From Bog-473 sp052140165 (GTDB lineage: Bacteria; Actinomycetota; Acidimicrobiia; Acidimicrobiales; RAAP-2): a stretch of DNA of 64,000 nt. Numbering within the stretch: the first letter of the stretch is position 1; each line of letters opens with the position of its first letter. Location of the stretch: contig JBKQUM010000158.1 in assembly GCA_052140165.1 (NCBI GenBank), positions 14,077 to 78,076 of the forward strand, given 5' to 3'. The notes below the pieces were generated by a model. It did not search any database. It worked only from the letters and a program-made list of their open reading frames with translations, and was not told the origin of the DNA. The translations under genes and the position numbers were made by a program. Positions 48,843 through 57,486 of the stretch are shown one piece after another.

Positions 48843-49631
48843 ATGCCCACCTACCTGGCGGACATCCTGGCTTCCCATCGCGCCCGCGCCGCCGCGGACG
48901 GCCGCCCGCTCGGAGAGCTGGTCGAACGGGCGGCGGCGATGCCACCGGCCCGCGACTTCGCCGGGGCGCTGCGGGGCGGCGGGCTCTCGTGCGTCGCCGA
49001 GATCAAGCGACGTTCCCCGTCCAAGGGCGATCTCGACCCCGGCCTCCAGCCCGAATTGGTCGCCAAGGAGTACGTCGCCGGGGGCGCCGCCTGCCTGTCC
49101 GTGCTGACCGACGCCGACTACTTCGGAGGGTCGCCCGGGGACCTGGCCGCGGCGCGGCAGGCCTCGGGCCTGCCCGTCCTGCGCAAGGACTTCACCGTGC
49201 AGGAGGCGGATGTGGCCGACGCGCGGCTGATGGGCGCTGACGCGGTGCTGCTCATCGTCGCTGCGCTGGACGACGCCGAGCTGCGCGGGTGCGCGGCCCT
49301 GGCCGGTGAGCTCGGCCTGGCGGCCCTCGTCGAGGTGCACGACGAGGAGGAGCTCGACCGAGCCCTGCGCGTCGGCGCCCGGCTGGTCGGGGTGAACCAG
49401 CGCGACCTGCGGACCTTCAGCGTCGACCGCGAGCGTGCCCGCGCCCTGGCGGCGCGCATCCCTCCGGGCGTGACCGCCGTGGCCGAGTCGGGCATCAGGG
49501 ACGCCGTCGACGCCCGCAAGCTGGCCGAGGCGGGGTACGACGCCATCCTCGTCGGCGAGACACTGGTCCGCGCCGATGACCGGGTGGCGCAGCTGCGGGA
49601 GCTGGTCGGGCACCCGGTCGGGACACGATGA
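48843..49631 (+). CDS. trpC: Indole-3-glycerol phosphate synthase
   Basis: 262 residues; ring closure of CdRP to indole-3-glycerol phosphate in tryptophan synthesis. CVAEIKRRSPSKGDL (catalytic Glu/Lys of strand 1), ACLSVLTDADYFGGS, LPVLRKDFTVQE (general-acid Lys), DAVLLIVAAL, ALVEVHDEEELDRAL, LVGVNQRDLRTF and AVAESGIRDAVDA with LVGETLVRADD for phosphate are all present. ATG at 48843. The stop overlaps trpF's ATG by 4 bp. The 75-bp leader carries no run of Trp codons, so no classical attenuator is visible. Confidence 0.96.
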   Translation: MPTYLADILASHRARAAADGRPLGELVERAAAMPPARDFAGALRGGGLSCVAEIKRRSPSKGDLDPGLQPELVAKEYVAGGAACLSVLTDADYFGGSPGDLAAARQASGLPVLRKDFTVQEADVADARLMGADAVLLIVAALDDAELRGCAALAGELGLAALVEVHDEEELDRALRVGARLVGVNQRDLRTFSVDRERARALAARIPPGVTAVAESGIRDAVDARKLAEAGYDAILVGETLVRADDRVAQLRELVGHPVGTR

Positions 49632-50311
49632 GCGAGGGCCTCTTCGTCAAGATCTGCGGCGTCACGTCGGAAGCCGACGCGCTGCTGGCGGTCAGCCTCG
49701 GCGCCTCGGCGGTCGGATTCATCTTCGCCCCCTCGCCCCGCCAGGTCTCCGTGCAGCTCGCCGGCGACATCGCCAAGCGGTTGCCCGAGCACGTGCTCAC
49801 GGTCGGCGTCTTCCGCAACGAGGCTCCCCAGCGGGTCGTCGACGCGCTCCGCGTGGCGGGTCTGGGCGCGGCGCAGCTGCACGGCCAGGAGACGGCCGAG
49901 GAGACCCAGTGGGTGCGGGCCCGGGTGCCGACGGTGATCAAGGCCTTCCGGGCCGGGGAGCGGGCCATCGCCCGCTTCGAGGAGTTCGGGGCGGACTACC
50001 TCCTCGTCGACGGCGACAACCCCGGGTCGGGCCAGGTCTTCGACTGGAGGCTGGCCGAGGGGGTGGCCGACCCGCACCGCCTCATCGTGTCGGGCGGCCT
50101 CACCCCGGACAACGTGGCCCAGGCGGTGGCGAGCCTGCGGCCGGCCGGGGTCGACGTGTCCACCGGCGTCGAGTCCGCGCCCGGGCGGAAGGACCCCCTG
50201 CTCGTGCGCGCCTTCGTCGTCAACGCGCGGCGGGCCCACGACGAGACGGCCACGCGCGATGCCCCGGTCGACGCCGCGGCGGAGGAGCCCTACGACTGGA
50301 GGGACGGATGA
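49628..50311 (+). CDS. trpF: Phosphoribosylanthranilate isomerase
   Basis: 227 residues; Amadori rearrangement of PRA to CdRP. VKICGVTSEADALLAVSLGA holds the catalytic Cys, FIFAPSPRQVS follows. VGVFRNEAPQRVVDAL, AAQLHGQET, LLVDGDNPGSGQVFDW (catalytic Asp) and LIVSGGLTPDNVAQAV (phosphate loop) are all standard. The C-terminus carries about 15 extra acidic residues. It overlaps trpC upstream and trpB downstream, each by ATGA. Actinobacteria often use the bifunctional PriA instead of TrpF; a dedicated trpF in the operon is therefore worth noting. Confidence 0.95.
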   Translation: MSEGLFVKICGVTSEADALLAVSLGASAVGFIFAPSPRQVSVQLAGDIAKRLPEHVLTVGVFRNEAPQRVVDALRVAGLGAAQLHGQETAEETQWVRARVPTVIKAFRAGERAIARFEEFGADYLLVDGDNPGSGQVFDWRLAEGVADPHRLIVSGGLTPDNVAQAVASLRPAGVDVSTGVESAPGRKDPLLVRAFVVNARRAHDETATRDAPVDAAAEEPYDWRDG

Positions 50312-51501
50312 GCGGCGACAGCCTGATGGCCCGGCCCGGCTCCGACGGCAGGTTCGGCGAGTTCGGGGGCCGCTTCGTCCCCGAGTCGTTGATGCCGGCC
50401 TGCCTCGAGCTCGAGAAGTGGTTCGACGACGCCTGGGCGGACGCGGCCTTCCGCTCCGAGCTCGACTCGCTGCTGCGCCACTACGGCGGCCGCCCGACAC
50501 CAGTCACCGAGTGCGCGCGCCTGTCGGAGCGGCTGGGCGTGCGGGTCCTGTTGAAGCGGGAGGACCTCACCCACACGGGCTCGCACAAACTCAACAACGT
50601 CGTGGGTCAGGCGCTGCTCACGAAGCGGATGGGCAAGGCGCGCATGATCGCCGAGACGGGGGCGGGCCAGCACGGCGTGGCCTCGGCCACCGCCGCGGCG
50701 CTCTTCGGCCTGGAGTGCACGGTCTTCATGGGCGAGGTCGACACGAAGCGGCAGGAGCTCAACGTCTTCCGCATGGAGCTGCTCGGCGCGGAGGTGCGTT
50801 CGGTGACGTCGGGCAGCCGCACGCTCAAGGACGCGGTCAACGAGGCGATGCGGGATTGGGTGGCGACCGTCGACACCACGCACTACTGCCTCGGATCGGT
50901 CATGGGGCCGCACCCGTTCCCCTACATGGTCCGCCAGCTGCAGAGCGTGGTGGGCGAGGAGGCGCGCGGGCAGTGTCGCGACGTGCTCGACGGGAACGAC
51001 CCCGACGTGGTGGTCGCCTGCGTCGGCGGCGGATCCAACGCGGCGGGGACCTTCGCCGGCTTCGTGGACACCGAGGCGCGGCTGGTGGGCGTGGAGGCGG
51101 CCGGGGGGGCCGCCATCACCAACGGCATCCCGGGGGTGCTGCACGGGATGCACTCCCGCCTGCTCCAGGACGAGGTGGGGCAGATCCTCGAGGCCGAGTC
51201 GATCTCGGCCGGGCTGGACTACCCGGGGCTCGGCCCCGAGCACGCCCACCTGGCGGCGATCGGCCGGGCCGAGTACTCGACCGCCGACGACGCCGAGGTG
51301 CTCGAGGCGTTCCGCCTCCTGAGCCACACCGAGGGGATCATTCCCGCGCTCGAATCGGCGCACGCGGTGGCGTGGGTGGCGCGGACCGCCGGCAGCCCGG
51401 CCTTGCCCGCCGGCTCGACGGTCCTGATCACCCTCTCGGGCAGGGGGGACAAGGACGTGGCCCAGGTGCGCGAGATCCTCGGGCGGGCGCGCGGTGCCTG
51501 A
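50308..51501 (+). CDS. trpB: Tryptophan synthase beta subunit
   Basis: 397 residues; PLP enzyme joining indole and serine. GEFGGRFVPESLMPACLELE at the N-terminus, KREDLTHTGSHKLNN with PLP Lys94, AETGAGQHGVASATAAA, GSRTLKDAVNEAMRDW, HYCLGSVMGPHPFPYMVR, VACVGGGSNAAG (phosphate) and SGRGDKD at the end are canonical TrpB1 signatures. ATG at 50308 overlaps the trpF stop by 4 bp. The stop overlaps trpA's GTG by 8 bp. It functions in the alpha2-beta2 complex with TrpA, consistent with this coupling. Confidence 0.97.
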   Translation: MSGDSLMARPGSDGRFGEFGGRFVPESLMPACLELEKWFDDAWADAAFRSELDSLLRHYGGRPTPVTECARLSERLGVRVLLKREDLTHTGSHKLNNVVGQALLTKRMGKARMIAETGAGQHGVASATAAALFGLECTVFMGEVDTKRQELNVFRMELLGAEVRSVTSGSRTLKDAVNEAMRDWVATVDTTHYCLGSVMGPHPFPYMVRQLQSVVGEEARGQCRDVLDGNDPDVVVACVGGGSNAAGTFAGFVDTEARLVGVEAAGGAAITNGIPGVLHGMHSRLLQDEVGQILEAESISAGLDYPGLGPEHAHLAAIGRAEYSTADDAEVLEAFRLLSHTEGIIPALESAHAVAWVARTAGSPALPAGSTVLITLSGRGDKDVAQVREILGRARGA

Positions 51502-52270
51502 GCTCGAGAAGGAGCTGCGGGCCCGTCGCGAGGACGGCCGCAAGCTGCTGATCCCGTACCTGATGGGCGGCATGACCGACGACTGGACCCAGTCGCTGGC
51601 CGCGGTCGTCGCGGCGGGCGCGGACGCCGTCGAGGTCGGCATCCCGTTCTCGGACCCCATGATGGACGGGCCGGTGGTTCAGGAGGCGGCACTGCGGGCC
51701 CTGACCCGTGGCACGGTGCCCCAGGACGTGCTGGACGGCATCGCCGGGGCGGAGACGCCGGTGCCCGTGGCGGTGATGACCTACTACAACATCGTCTTCC
51801 GGGCGGGGCACCGGCGCATGGCCCGCTCCCTGGCCGCCGCCGGGGTGCGCGGGGCCATCCTGCCCGACCTGCCCATCGAGGAGATCACCCCGTGGGCGAT
51901 CGAGGCGGACGCAGCCGGCATCGACACCGTCCTGCTGGTCGCCCCGTCCAGCCCGCCCGACCGGGTGGAGCGGATCTGTGCGCGGGCGCGCGGCTTCGTC
52001 TACGCGGTGGCGCGCATGGGGGTGACCGGGGAGCGCGGCGATCTCGGGAGCGACGTGACGAAGGTCGTCGGGCGCATCCGGAGCTGCACCGACATGCCCG
52101 TGTGCGTCGGGGTCGGCGTGTCCACGCCCGCCCAGGCGGCCGAGATGTGCGAGGTCGCGGACGGCGTGGTCGTCGGGTCGGCGCTCGTCCGCCGCCTGCT
52201 CGAGGGTGAGGGCCCCGACGGTGCCGCTGCGTTCGTCGGGTCGCTCCGGGAGGCGATCGACGGGAGCTAG
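51494..52270 (+). CDS. trpA: Tryptophan synthase alpha subunit
   Basis: 258 residues; releases indole from indole-3-glycerol phosphate. LIPYLMGGMTDDWTQSLAA, DAVEVGIPFSDPMMDGPVVQ (catalytic Glu and Asp), VMTYYNIVFRAG, GAILPDLPIEE, LLVAPSSPPDRVERIC, GFVYAVARMGVTGER (loop 6) and VCVGVGVSTPAQAAEM with VVGSALVR for phosphate. The GTG start is 8 bp inside trpB. It overlaps the convergent SGNH hydrolase stop by 4 bp, so the operon ends here; trpE, trpG and trpD must be elsewhere. Confidence 0.96.
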   Translation: MPELEKELRARREDGRKLLIPYLMGGMTDDWTQSLAAVVAAGADAVEVGIPFSDPMMDGPVVQEAALRALTRGTVPQDVLDGIAGAETPVPVAVMTYYNIVFRAGHRRMARSLAAAGVRGAILPDLPIEEITPWAIEADAAGIDTVLLVAPSSPPDRVERICARARGFVYAVARMGVTGERGDLGSDVTKVVGRIRSCTDMPVCVGVGVSTPAQAAEMCEVADGVVVGSALVRRLLEGEGPDGAAAFVGSLREAIDGS

Positions 52271-53496
52271 ACGCGGCCGCGCAGCTCGTGCTCCACGAGC
52301 GCGGCGAGGGCGCGCTGCCCGGCCGCATCGGGGTGGGCGGCGCGCCACACGTATCCCTCCAGGTCCGTCTCCGCCCGGGTCGCCCTGGCCGTCAGCGCCG
52401 TGCAGGCCGCTGCGCCGTGGAGGACGTCGGTGGCGGTACAGGACTTCGCGGCCAGGATGTCCGCCGCGTCGGCCGCCAGGGTGGTGTCGGGCACGGGCTC
52501 GCCCGAGAAGACGAACGGATCCGCGGTGCAGATGCCGTGACCTTCGAAGGCGGACGCCACGTCGATCAGCGTGACGTTCGTGACGTGCTGCGCGCGGGCA
52601 TCGGCGACGGCCCCGGCGATGGCGCGGTTGAGCGCGCCGAGGACCACCTGGGCGGCGGCGTAGGTGCTGCCCGCGTTGGCCTCGAGGCCGGCGCACACGA
52701 GGTTCGTGTGGAGGTGGGAGGCCGAGCTGTCGTCGGCGATCTGCGCGGGGATCGGAATGGGCTGGTAGTAGTCGAGCACGGCGATGGTGCCGACGTCGGG
52801 CGCCATGCCCTCGATGGCGCTCGCCAGGCTGGTGCGCACGTCCGCCAGCTTCGCCGCCAGCCCCGGCGTCACCGCCCCGTTCTGCACGCAGCGTGTCCCC
52901 AGGCCGATCCCCACCCCTTCCACGTCGGCCAGCTGGTAGAGCAGGCAGTGGGCGAAGTCGATGTCATCCGCGCCGTCCTGGAGCAGGACCAGACGGGCGG
53001 GGTGCCGACTGAGCGCCGCCGCCGCCACCTCGTCCCCCAGGTTCCGGGCCTGCTGCGCCGGGACGGGGCACTGCCCGTCCCGCGCGGTGTTGTCGGCTGC
53101 GTCGGCCACGGCGCCGCTGATGGCGAGCTGGTCACCCGTCAACGCGCAATTCGTCGGCCGCACGGTCATCGTGAGCCCGAAGTCCGAGGCCACCCGGCTC
53201 GGGTAGGCGGCGGTGGACGGGCCCTGTGACACCCAGCCGGCGGGCAGGCCCACCTGGGGCGTCCGGTACGGGTTGTGGAGCCCGTGGCCGTAGGGGACCG
53301 AGTCCCCGAGGGCCACGGCGCGCGTCGAGGCCCGTGCGGAGGCTGCGGGGCGGGGCGACCGCGCACCGGGGCGCGTGGCCAGCACGACACCCCCGGCCAC
53401 CAGGGCCAGGACGGCCACGGTGACCAGGGCCCACGTGACGGGGGAGCGGCGCGCCGCAGCACCCCAGGTGCTCAACCATCCCATGACGAACCTCAC
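52267..53496 (-). CDS. Membrane-anchored SGNH/GDSL hydrolase
   Basis: 409 residues. An N-terminal TM helix or uncleaved signal (TWALVTVAVLALVAGGVVLA, about 21-40) is followed by an Ala/Arg linker and an extracytoplasmic esterase domain. Block I is VALGDSVPYGHGL (catalytic Ser in G-D-S), block III resembles LLQDGADDIDF in place of GxND, and block V is AHPDAAGQ with the catalytic His. Four or more Cys could form disulfides, as in secreted Rv0518-like lipases. Start GTG 53496; ATG 53484 (MGWLSTW) is equally possible. Substrate (lipid, acetyl-sugar) unknown. Confidence 0.85.
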   Translation of the reverse strand: MRFVMGWLSTWGAAARRSPVTWALVTVAVLALVAGGVVLATRPGARSPRPAASARASTRAVALGDSVPYGHGLHNPYRTPQVGLPAGWVSQGPSTAAYPSRVASDFGLTMTVRPTNCALTGDQLAISGAVADAADNTARDGQCPVPAQQARNLGDEVAAAALSRHPARLVLLQDGADDIDFAHCLLYQLADVEGVGIGLGTRCVQNGAVTPGLAAKLADVRTSLASAIEGMAPDVGTIAVLDYYQPIPIPAQIADDSSASHLHTNLVCAGLEANAGSTYAAAQVVLGALNRAIAGAVADARAQHVTNVTLIDVASAFEGHGICTADPFVFSGEPVPDTTLAADAADILAAKSCTATDVLHGAAACTALTARATRAETDLEGYVWRAAHPDAAGQRALAALVEHELRGRV

Positions 53497-53542
53497 GAGT
53501 CGCCGCCGGGCGGCAGCGGAGGGGCGACCTTACCGGTTGGGT

Positions 53543-54738
<1,196 letters not shown>

Positions 54739-54739
<1 letters not shown>

Positions 54740-54978
54740 CAGAGCTTCGACGAGATGAGGTCGAACGCCTGGCCGATCGTGGTGATGTCCTCGAGCTCGG
54801 TCTCCTCGACGGTGATGTCGAAGGCCTCCTCGAGCGCCATCACGAGCTCGACGAGGTCGAGGCTGTCGGCATCGAGGTCGTCGGCGAACTTGGCCTCCTT
54901 GGTGATCTTGTCCGCCGGCACCTGCAAAACCTCTACGGCGCACTCGCGAAACCTCTCGAAGGCTGCGTCGCTGTCCAC
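54739..54978 (-). CDS. acpP: Acyl carrier protein
   Basis: 79 residues, acidic, four-helix. The phosphopantetheine site is DLDADSLDLVELVMALEE with Ser39. GTG at 54978 is preceded by AAGGAG at 7 bp. It sits between fabG (33-bp gap) and fabF (TGATG overlap), the classical order, and carries the growing acyl chain for FabD, FabG and FabF. Confidence 0.96.
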
Positions 54979-55011
54979 TATCGGCTCCTTGTCTGTCGGT
55001 TCACCAGAACG

Positions 55012-55737
55012 CTACAGGCCCATGCCCAGCCCACCGTCGACCGGCACCACGGCCCCGGTCACGTATGCCGCAGCGTCGGAGGCCAAGAAGCCGACCACGG
55101 CCGCCACGTCCCTCACGTTGCCGGCGCGGCCGAGCGGCACCTGGCCTGTCATGAACGCCACGCGGTCGGCGCCCAGGGCGGTGGTCATGTCGGTGTCGAT
55201 GAGGCCCGGAGCCACCACGTTCACGGTGATCTGGCGGCTGCCCACCTCCCGGGCGATGGCGCGGGCCATGCCCACCAGGCCGGCTTTGGACGCGGCGTAA
55301 TTCGCCTGACCCGGAAGCCCCACGAAGGCCCCGACCGACGACACGAAGATGATGCGGCCCGCGTGCAGGCGCAGCATCTTCGCCACGGCCCGCTTGGCGA
55401 CCCGGAACGACCCGATGAGGTTGGCGTCGACCACGTCGCGGAAGGCCGCCTCGCTCATCCGGAGCAGCAGCGAGTCGTTGGTGATGCCGGCGTTGGCCAC
55501 GAGCACCTGGACCGGGCCCCACCGTTCCTCTATGGAGACGAAGGCCGCGTCGACTTCGTCGGAGTCGCGCACGTCGCAGCGCACGGCGAGGAAGCGGTCC
55601 GGATCCGAGCCTTGGGGTGCCGGCGGGGGATCGGCCGAACGAAACGTCGTGGCGACCTGGTCGCCGTTGGCGAGGAACCACTCCACACACCCCGCGCCGA
55701 TGCCGCGCGTGCCGCCGGTGACGAGGACGACGGCCAT
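55012..55737 (-). CDS. fabG: 3-oxoacyl-ACP reductase
   Basis: 241-residue SDR. VVLVTGGTRGIGAGCVEWFL (NADP motif), VRCDVRDSDEV, VLVANAGITNDSLLLRM, IIFVSSVGAFVGLPGQANYAASKAGLV (Ser, Tyr, Lys), VNVVAPGLIDTDMT and GAVVPVDGGLGMGL are FabG hallmarks. The N-A-G-I-T-x-D-x-L-x-x-R-M block is specific for FabG. ATG at 55737 shares a base with the fabD stop (TGATG), so expression is coupled. It reduces beta-ketoacyl-ACP in each elongation cycle. Confidence 0.95.
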   Translation of the reverse strand: MAVVLVTGGTRGIGAGCVEWFLANGDQVATTFRSADPPPAPQGSDPDRFLAVRCDVRDSDEVDAAFVSIEERWGPVQVLVANAGITNDSLLLRMSEAAFRDVVDANLIGSFRVAKRAVAKMLRLHAGRIIFVSSVGAFVGLPGQANYAASKAGLVGMARAIAREVGSRQITVNVVAPGLIDTDMTTALGADRVAFMTGQVPLGRAGNVRDVAAVVGFLASDAAAYVTGAVVPVDGGLGMGL

Positions 55738-56975
55738 CAGCGGGCGTCGGGCACACGGAGCCAGACGAGGGGCTGTCCGTCCTGGACCCGCTCACCGCCG
55801 GCGGCCAGCCAGCGGATGACCTGCCCGGCGAAGGGCGTGCGCACGTCCGACACCCCCACGCGGCCGACGAGGTCCCCGACCTCGACCGCAGACGACGGCC
55901 CGACGAGGTCGTCGTCGGTCCCCGGCAGCAGGCCCGTTCCCGGCGCCCGCAGGGAGGCCTCGGGGCTGAAGATGCCGCTCGAAGGGCTCACCACCACGCG
56001 CTCGGACATGTAGAGGTGCTCGCCCTGGTGCAGCGCCGGCTCGGCCCGCCAGGTCCCCGCCGCGCCGATCTGGTCCATGAGCGTGTCGAGGTCCCCGGGC
56101 TTGGAGACGGCGAGGGACTGGATCTCGGGCAGGCTGCGCTTGGCGAGCCCGCTGAGGACGCCGCCCGGCCCCAGCTCGACGAGCGACGTGAGCCCGAGAC
56201 CGGCGAAGGTCTCGAGGGTCTGCCGCCAGCGCACCGGGCTGCACAGCTGCGCCGAGAGCAGGCCGGGCCAATCGGCCGGGTCGTCGTGGACGTGCGCGTC
56301 GACGTTGGCCACGACGCGCACCTCGGGGGTCAAGAAGGTGACCTCGGCGAGCGCCTTGCGCAGGTCGGCGCGCGCGCCCTGCATCAGAGGCGTGTGGAAG
56401 GCGCCCGACACCGGGATCGGCATGACGCGTTTGGCACCGAGACCCTTGGCCAGCTCGCCGGCCCGGGCGACGGCGTCGGGGGTGCCGGCGATGACCACCT
56501 GCCCCGGCGCGTTGTAGTTGGCGACCCAGACGTCGCCCTCGGCGCGCATGCAAGCCGCCTCTGCGTCGTCGTCGGCGATGCCGAGGAGGGCGGCCATCGT
56601 CCCCGGCGCCTCCTCGCCGGCGCGCGCCATGGCCTCGCCCCGGGCCACCACCAGCTGGATCCCGTGCTCGAAGCCCAGGGCACCGCTGGCGACCAGCGCC
56701 GTGTACTCGCCCAGGCTGTGGCCGGCGCAGGCGGCAGGGGCGAGGCCGATGCGCTCCACGGCATCGAGCACGACCAGGCTCAGCACGGTCGTGGCCAGCT
56801 GCGCGTTCTCGGTCTGGGTCAGCTCCTCGATCGGTGCCTGCAACAGCAGATGGCTCAGGTCGCGGTCGGCCGCCACCGACGCCTCCTCGACCACCTCCCA
56901 CGAGGGGTGGTCGACCCAGGGCCCACCCATGCCGGCGCGTTGTGATCCTTGTCCGGGAAAGGTGAAGACCAACAC
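55737..56975 (-). CDS. fabD: Malonyl-CoA:ACP transacylase with C-terminal lipoyl-like domain
   Basis: 412 residues, about 100 longer than a typical FabD. Residues 1-310 are complete: FTFPGQGSQRAGMG, CAGHSLGEYTALVASGAL (nucleophile Ser87), NYNAPGQVVIAG, PIPVSGAFHTPLM (catalytic His) and SLVELGPGGVLSGLAKR. From residue 324 to the end (55737-56006) there is an added segment. Its pattern VEVGDLVGRV...VRTPFAGQVIRWLAAGGERV and DGQPLVWLRV matches a biotinyl/lipoyl barrel-sandwich. The usual E-A-M-K-M hairpin reads GVSDV, so the modifiable Lys is absent. The GTG start at 56975 gives MLVFTFPGQG. It heads the operon; the 510-bp upstream region holds three dyads. Confidence 0.9.
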   Translation of the reverse strand: MLVFTFPGQGSQRAGMGGPWVDHPSWEVVEEASVAADRDLSHLLLQAPIEELTQTENAQLATTVLSLVVLDAVERIGLAPAACAGHSLGEYTALVASGALGFEHGIQLVVARGEAMARAGEEAPGTMAALLGIADDDAEAACMRAEGDVWVANYNAPGQVVIAGTPDAVARAGELAKGLGAKRVMPIPVSGAFHTPLMQGARADLRKALAEVTFLTPEVRVVANVDAHVHDDPADWPGLLSAQLCSPVRWRQTLETFAGLGLTSLVELGPGGVLSGLAKRSLPEIQSLAVSKPGDLDTLMDQIGAAGTWRAEPALHQGEHLYMSERVVVSPSSGIFSPEASLRAPGTGLLPGTDDDLVGPSSAVEVGDLVGRVGVSDVRTPFAGQVIRWLAAGGERVQDGQPLVWLRVPDAR

Positions 56976-57033
56976 GGTTGTCCGACGGCTCCCATCGACG
57001 GCGGGCGGAGGAACTCACAGTGTGGCATGCCGG

Positions 57034-57050
57034 CATGGGCGCGGCCCATG
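57034..57050. promoter_or_regulatory. 7-bp inverted repeat upstream of fabD
   Basis: CATGGGC, three bases (GCG), GCCCATG: a perfect dyad 59-75 bp upstream of the fabD start. It could be an operator for a fatty-acid regulator or a leader hairpin. Confidence 0.35.
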
Positions 57051-57068
57051 TCTGCGTGGAAATTCATG

Positions 57069-57099
57069 CTCATCTTCGTACCTCTGGTGCGAAGATGAG
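57069..57099. promoter_or_regulatory. 14-bp near-perfect inverted repeat upstream of fabD
   Basis: The 31 bases fold as a 14-bp stem (one G-T wobble) with a TCT loop; the outer ten pairs, CTCATCTTCG against CGAAGATGAG, are exact. It lies 94-124 bp upstream of fabD. No T run follows in either direction and no gene ends here, so a terminator is unlikely. An operator or mRNA leader structure fits better. Confidence 0.5.
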
Positions 57100-57325
57100 A
57101 AGTCGCTGGGAAGGTTGTGCTGGTTACCGGTCGGAAATATGGTGCGACGAGAGGTACGACCAGGGCGGTTTCCTGGCGCGTTCGGGTCCGGAGAATGAGT
57201 GGCGCACATGCACTCAGGTGGCGACCTCTTTGCGACGAAACATTGTGTGATCGGACGACCACGCGCGCGATGACTCCTTCACGACGGGAACACCCACCTT
57301 GCCGACAGCTGCCGCCCCACGGCGG

Positions 57326-57362
57326 CCCAGAGGTCAGCCTGGCGCGGCCTGTGACCTCTGGG
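57326..57362. promoter_or_regulatory. 11-bp perfect inverted repeat upstream of the S53 gene
   Basis: CCCAGAGGTCA at 57326-57336 and its exact reverse complement at 57352-57362, with 15 bases between. It ends 28 bp before an in-frame ATG (57391) and 124 bp before the preferred GTG (57487). The arrangement suits a dimeric regulator controlling the protease gene. Confidence 0.45.
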
Positions 57363-57486
57363 TACGGGACTCCAGACCGCCCTCACCCGGATGAGCCGTG
57401 TTGACTTTTCGCTGCCCTCACCTGGACTCCAGCCTGAACCGGGCACGCTTTCCGGGGGCATTAGCCTTGCGGCCGGGGGGGTAACC

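Larger units (their letters stand above)
56976..57486. other. Divergent intergenic region, fabD / S53 protease
   Basis: The longest non-coding stretch in the window (about 510 bp) and less GC-rich than its flanks. It must contain the promoters of the fab operon (leftwards) and of the giant protease gene (rightwards). I could not identify convincing -35/-10 pairs. It contains three strong inverted repeats, listed separately. Short open frames inside it show no codon bias, ribosome-binding site or homology and are not called. Confidence 0.6.

Noticed and set aside
57069..57099. Rho-independent terminator
   Set aside because: Strong stem but no T run on either strand, and no gene ends nearby; both flanking genes start away from it.
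56976..57486. Small genes in the intergenic region
   Set aside because: The short frames there lack ribosome-binding sites, codon bias and recognisable motifs, and several overlap the fabD start.
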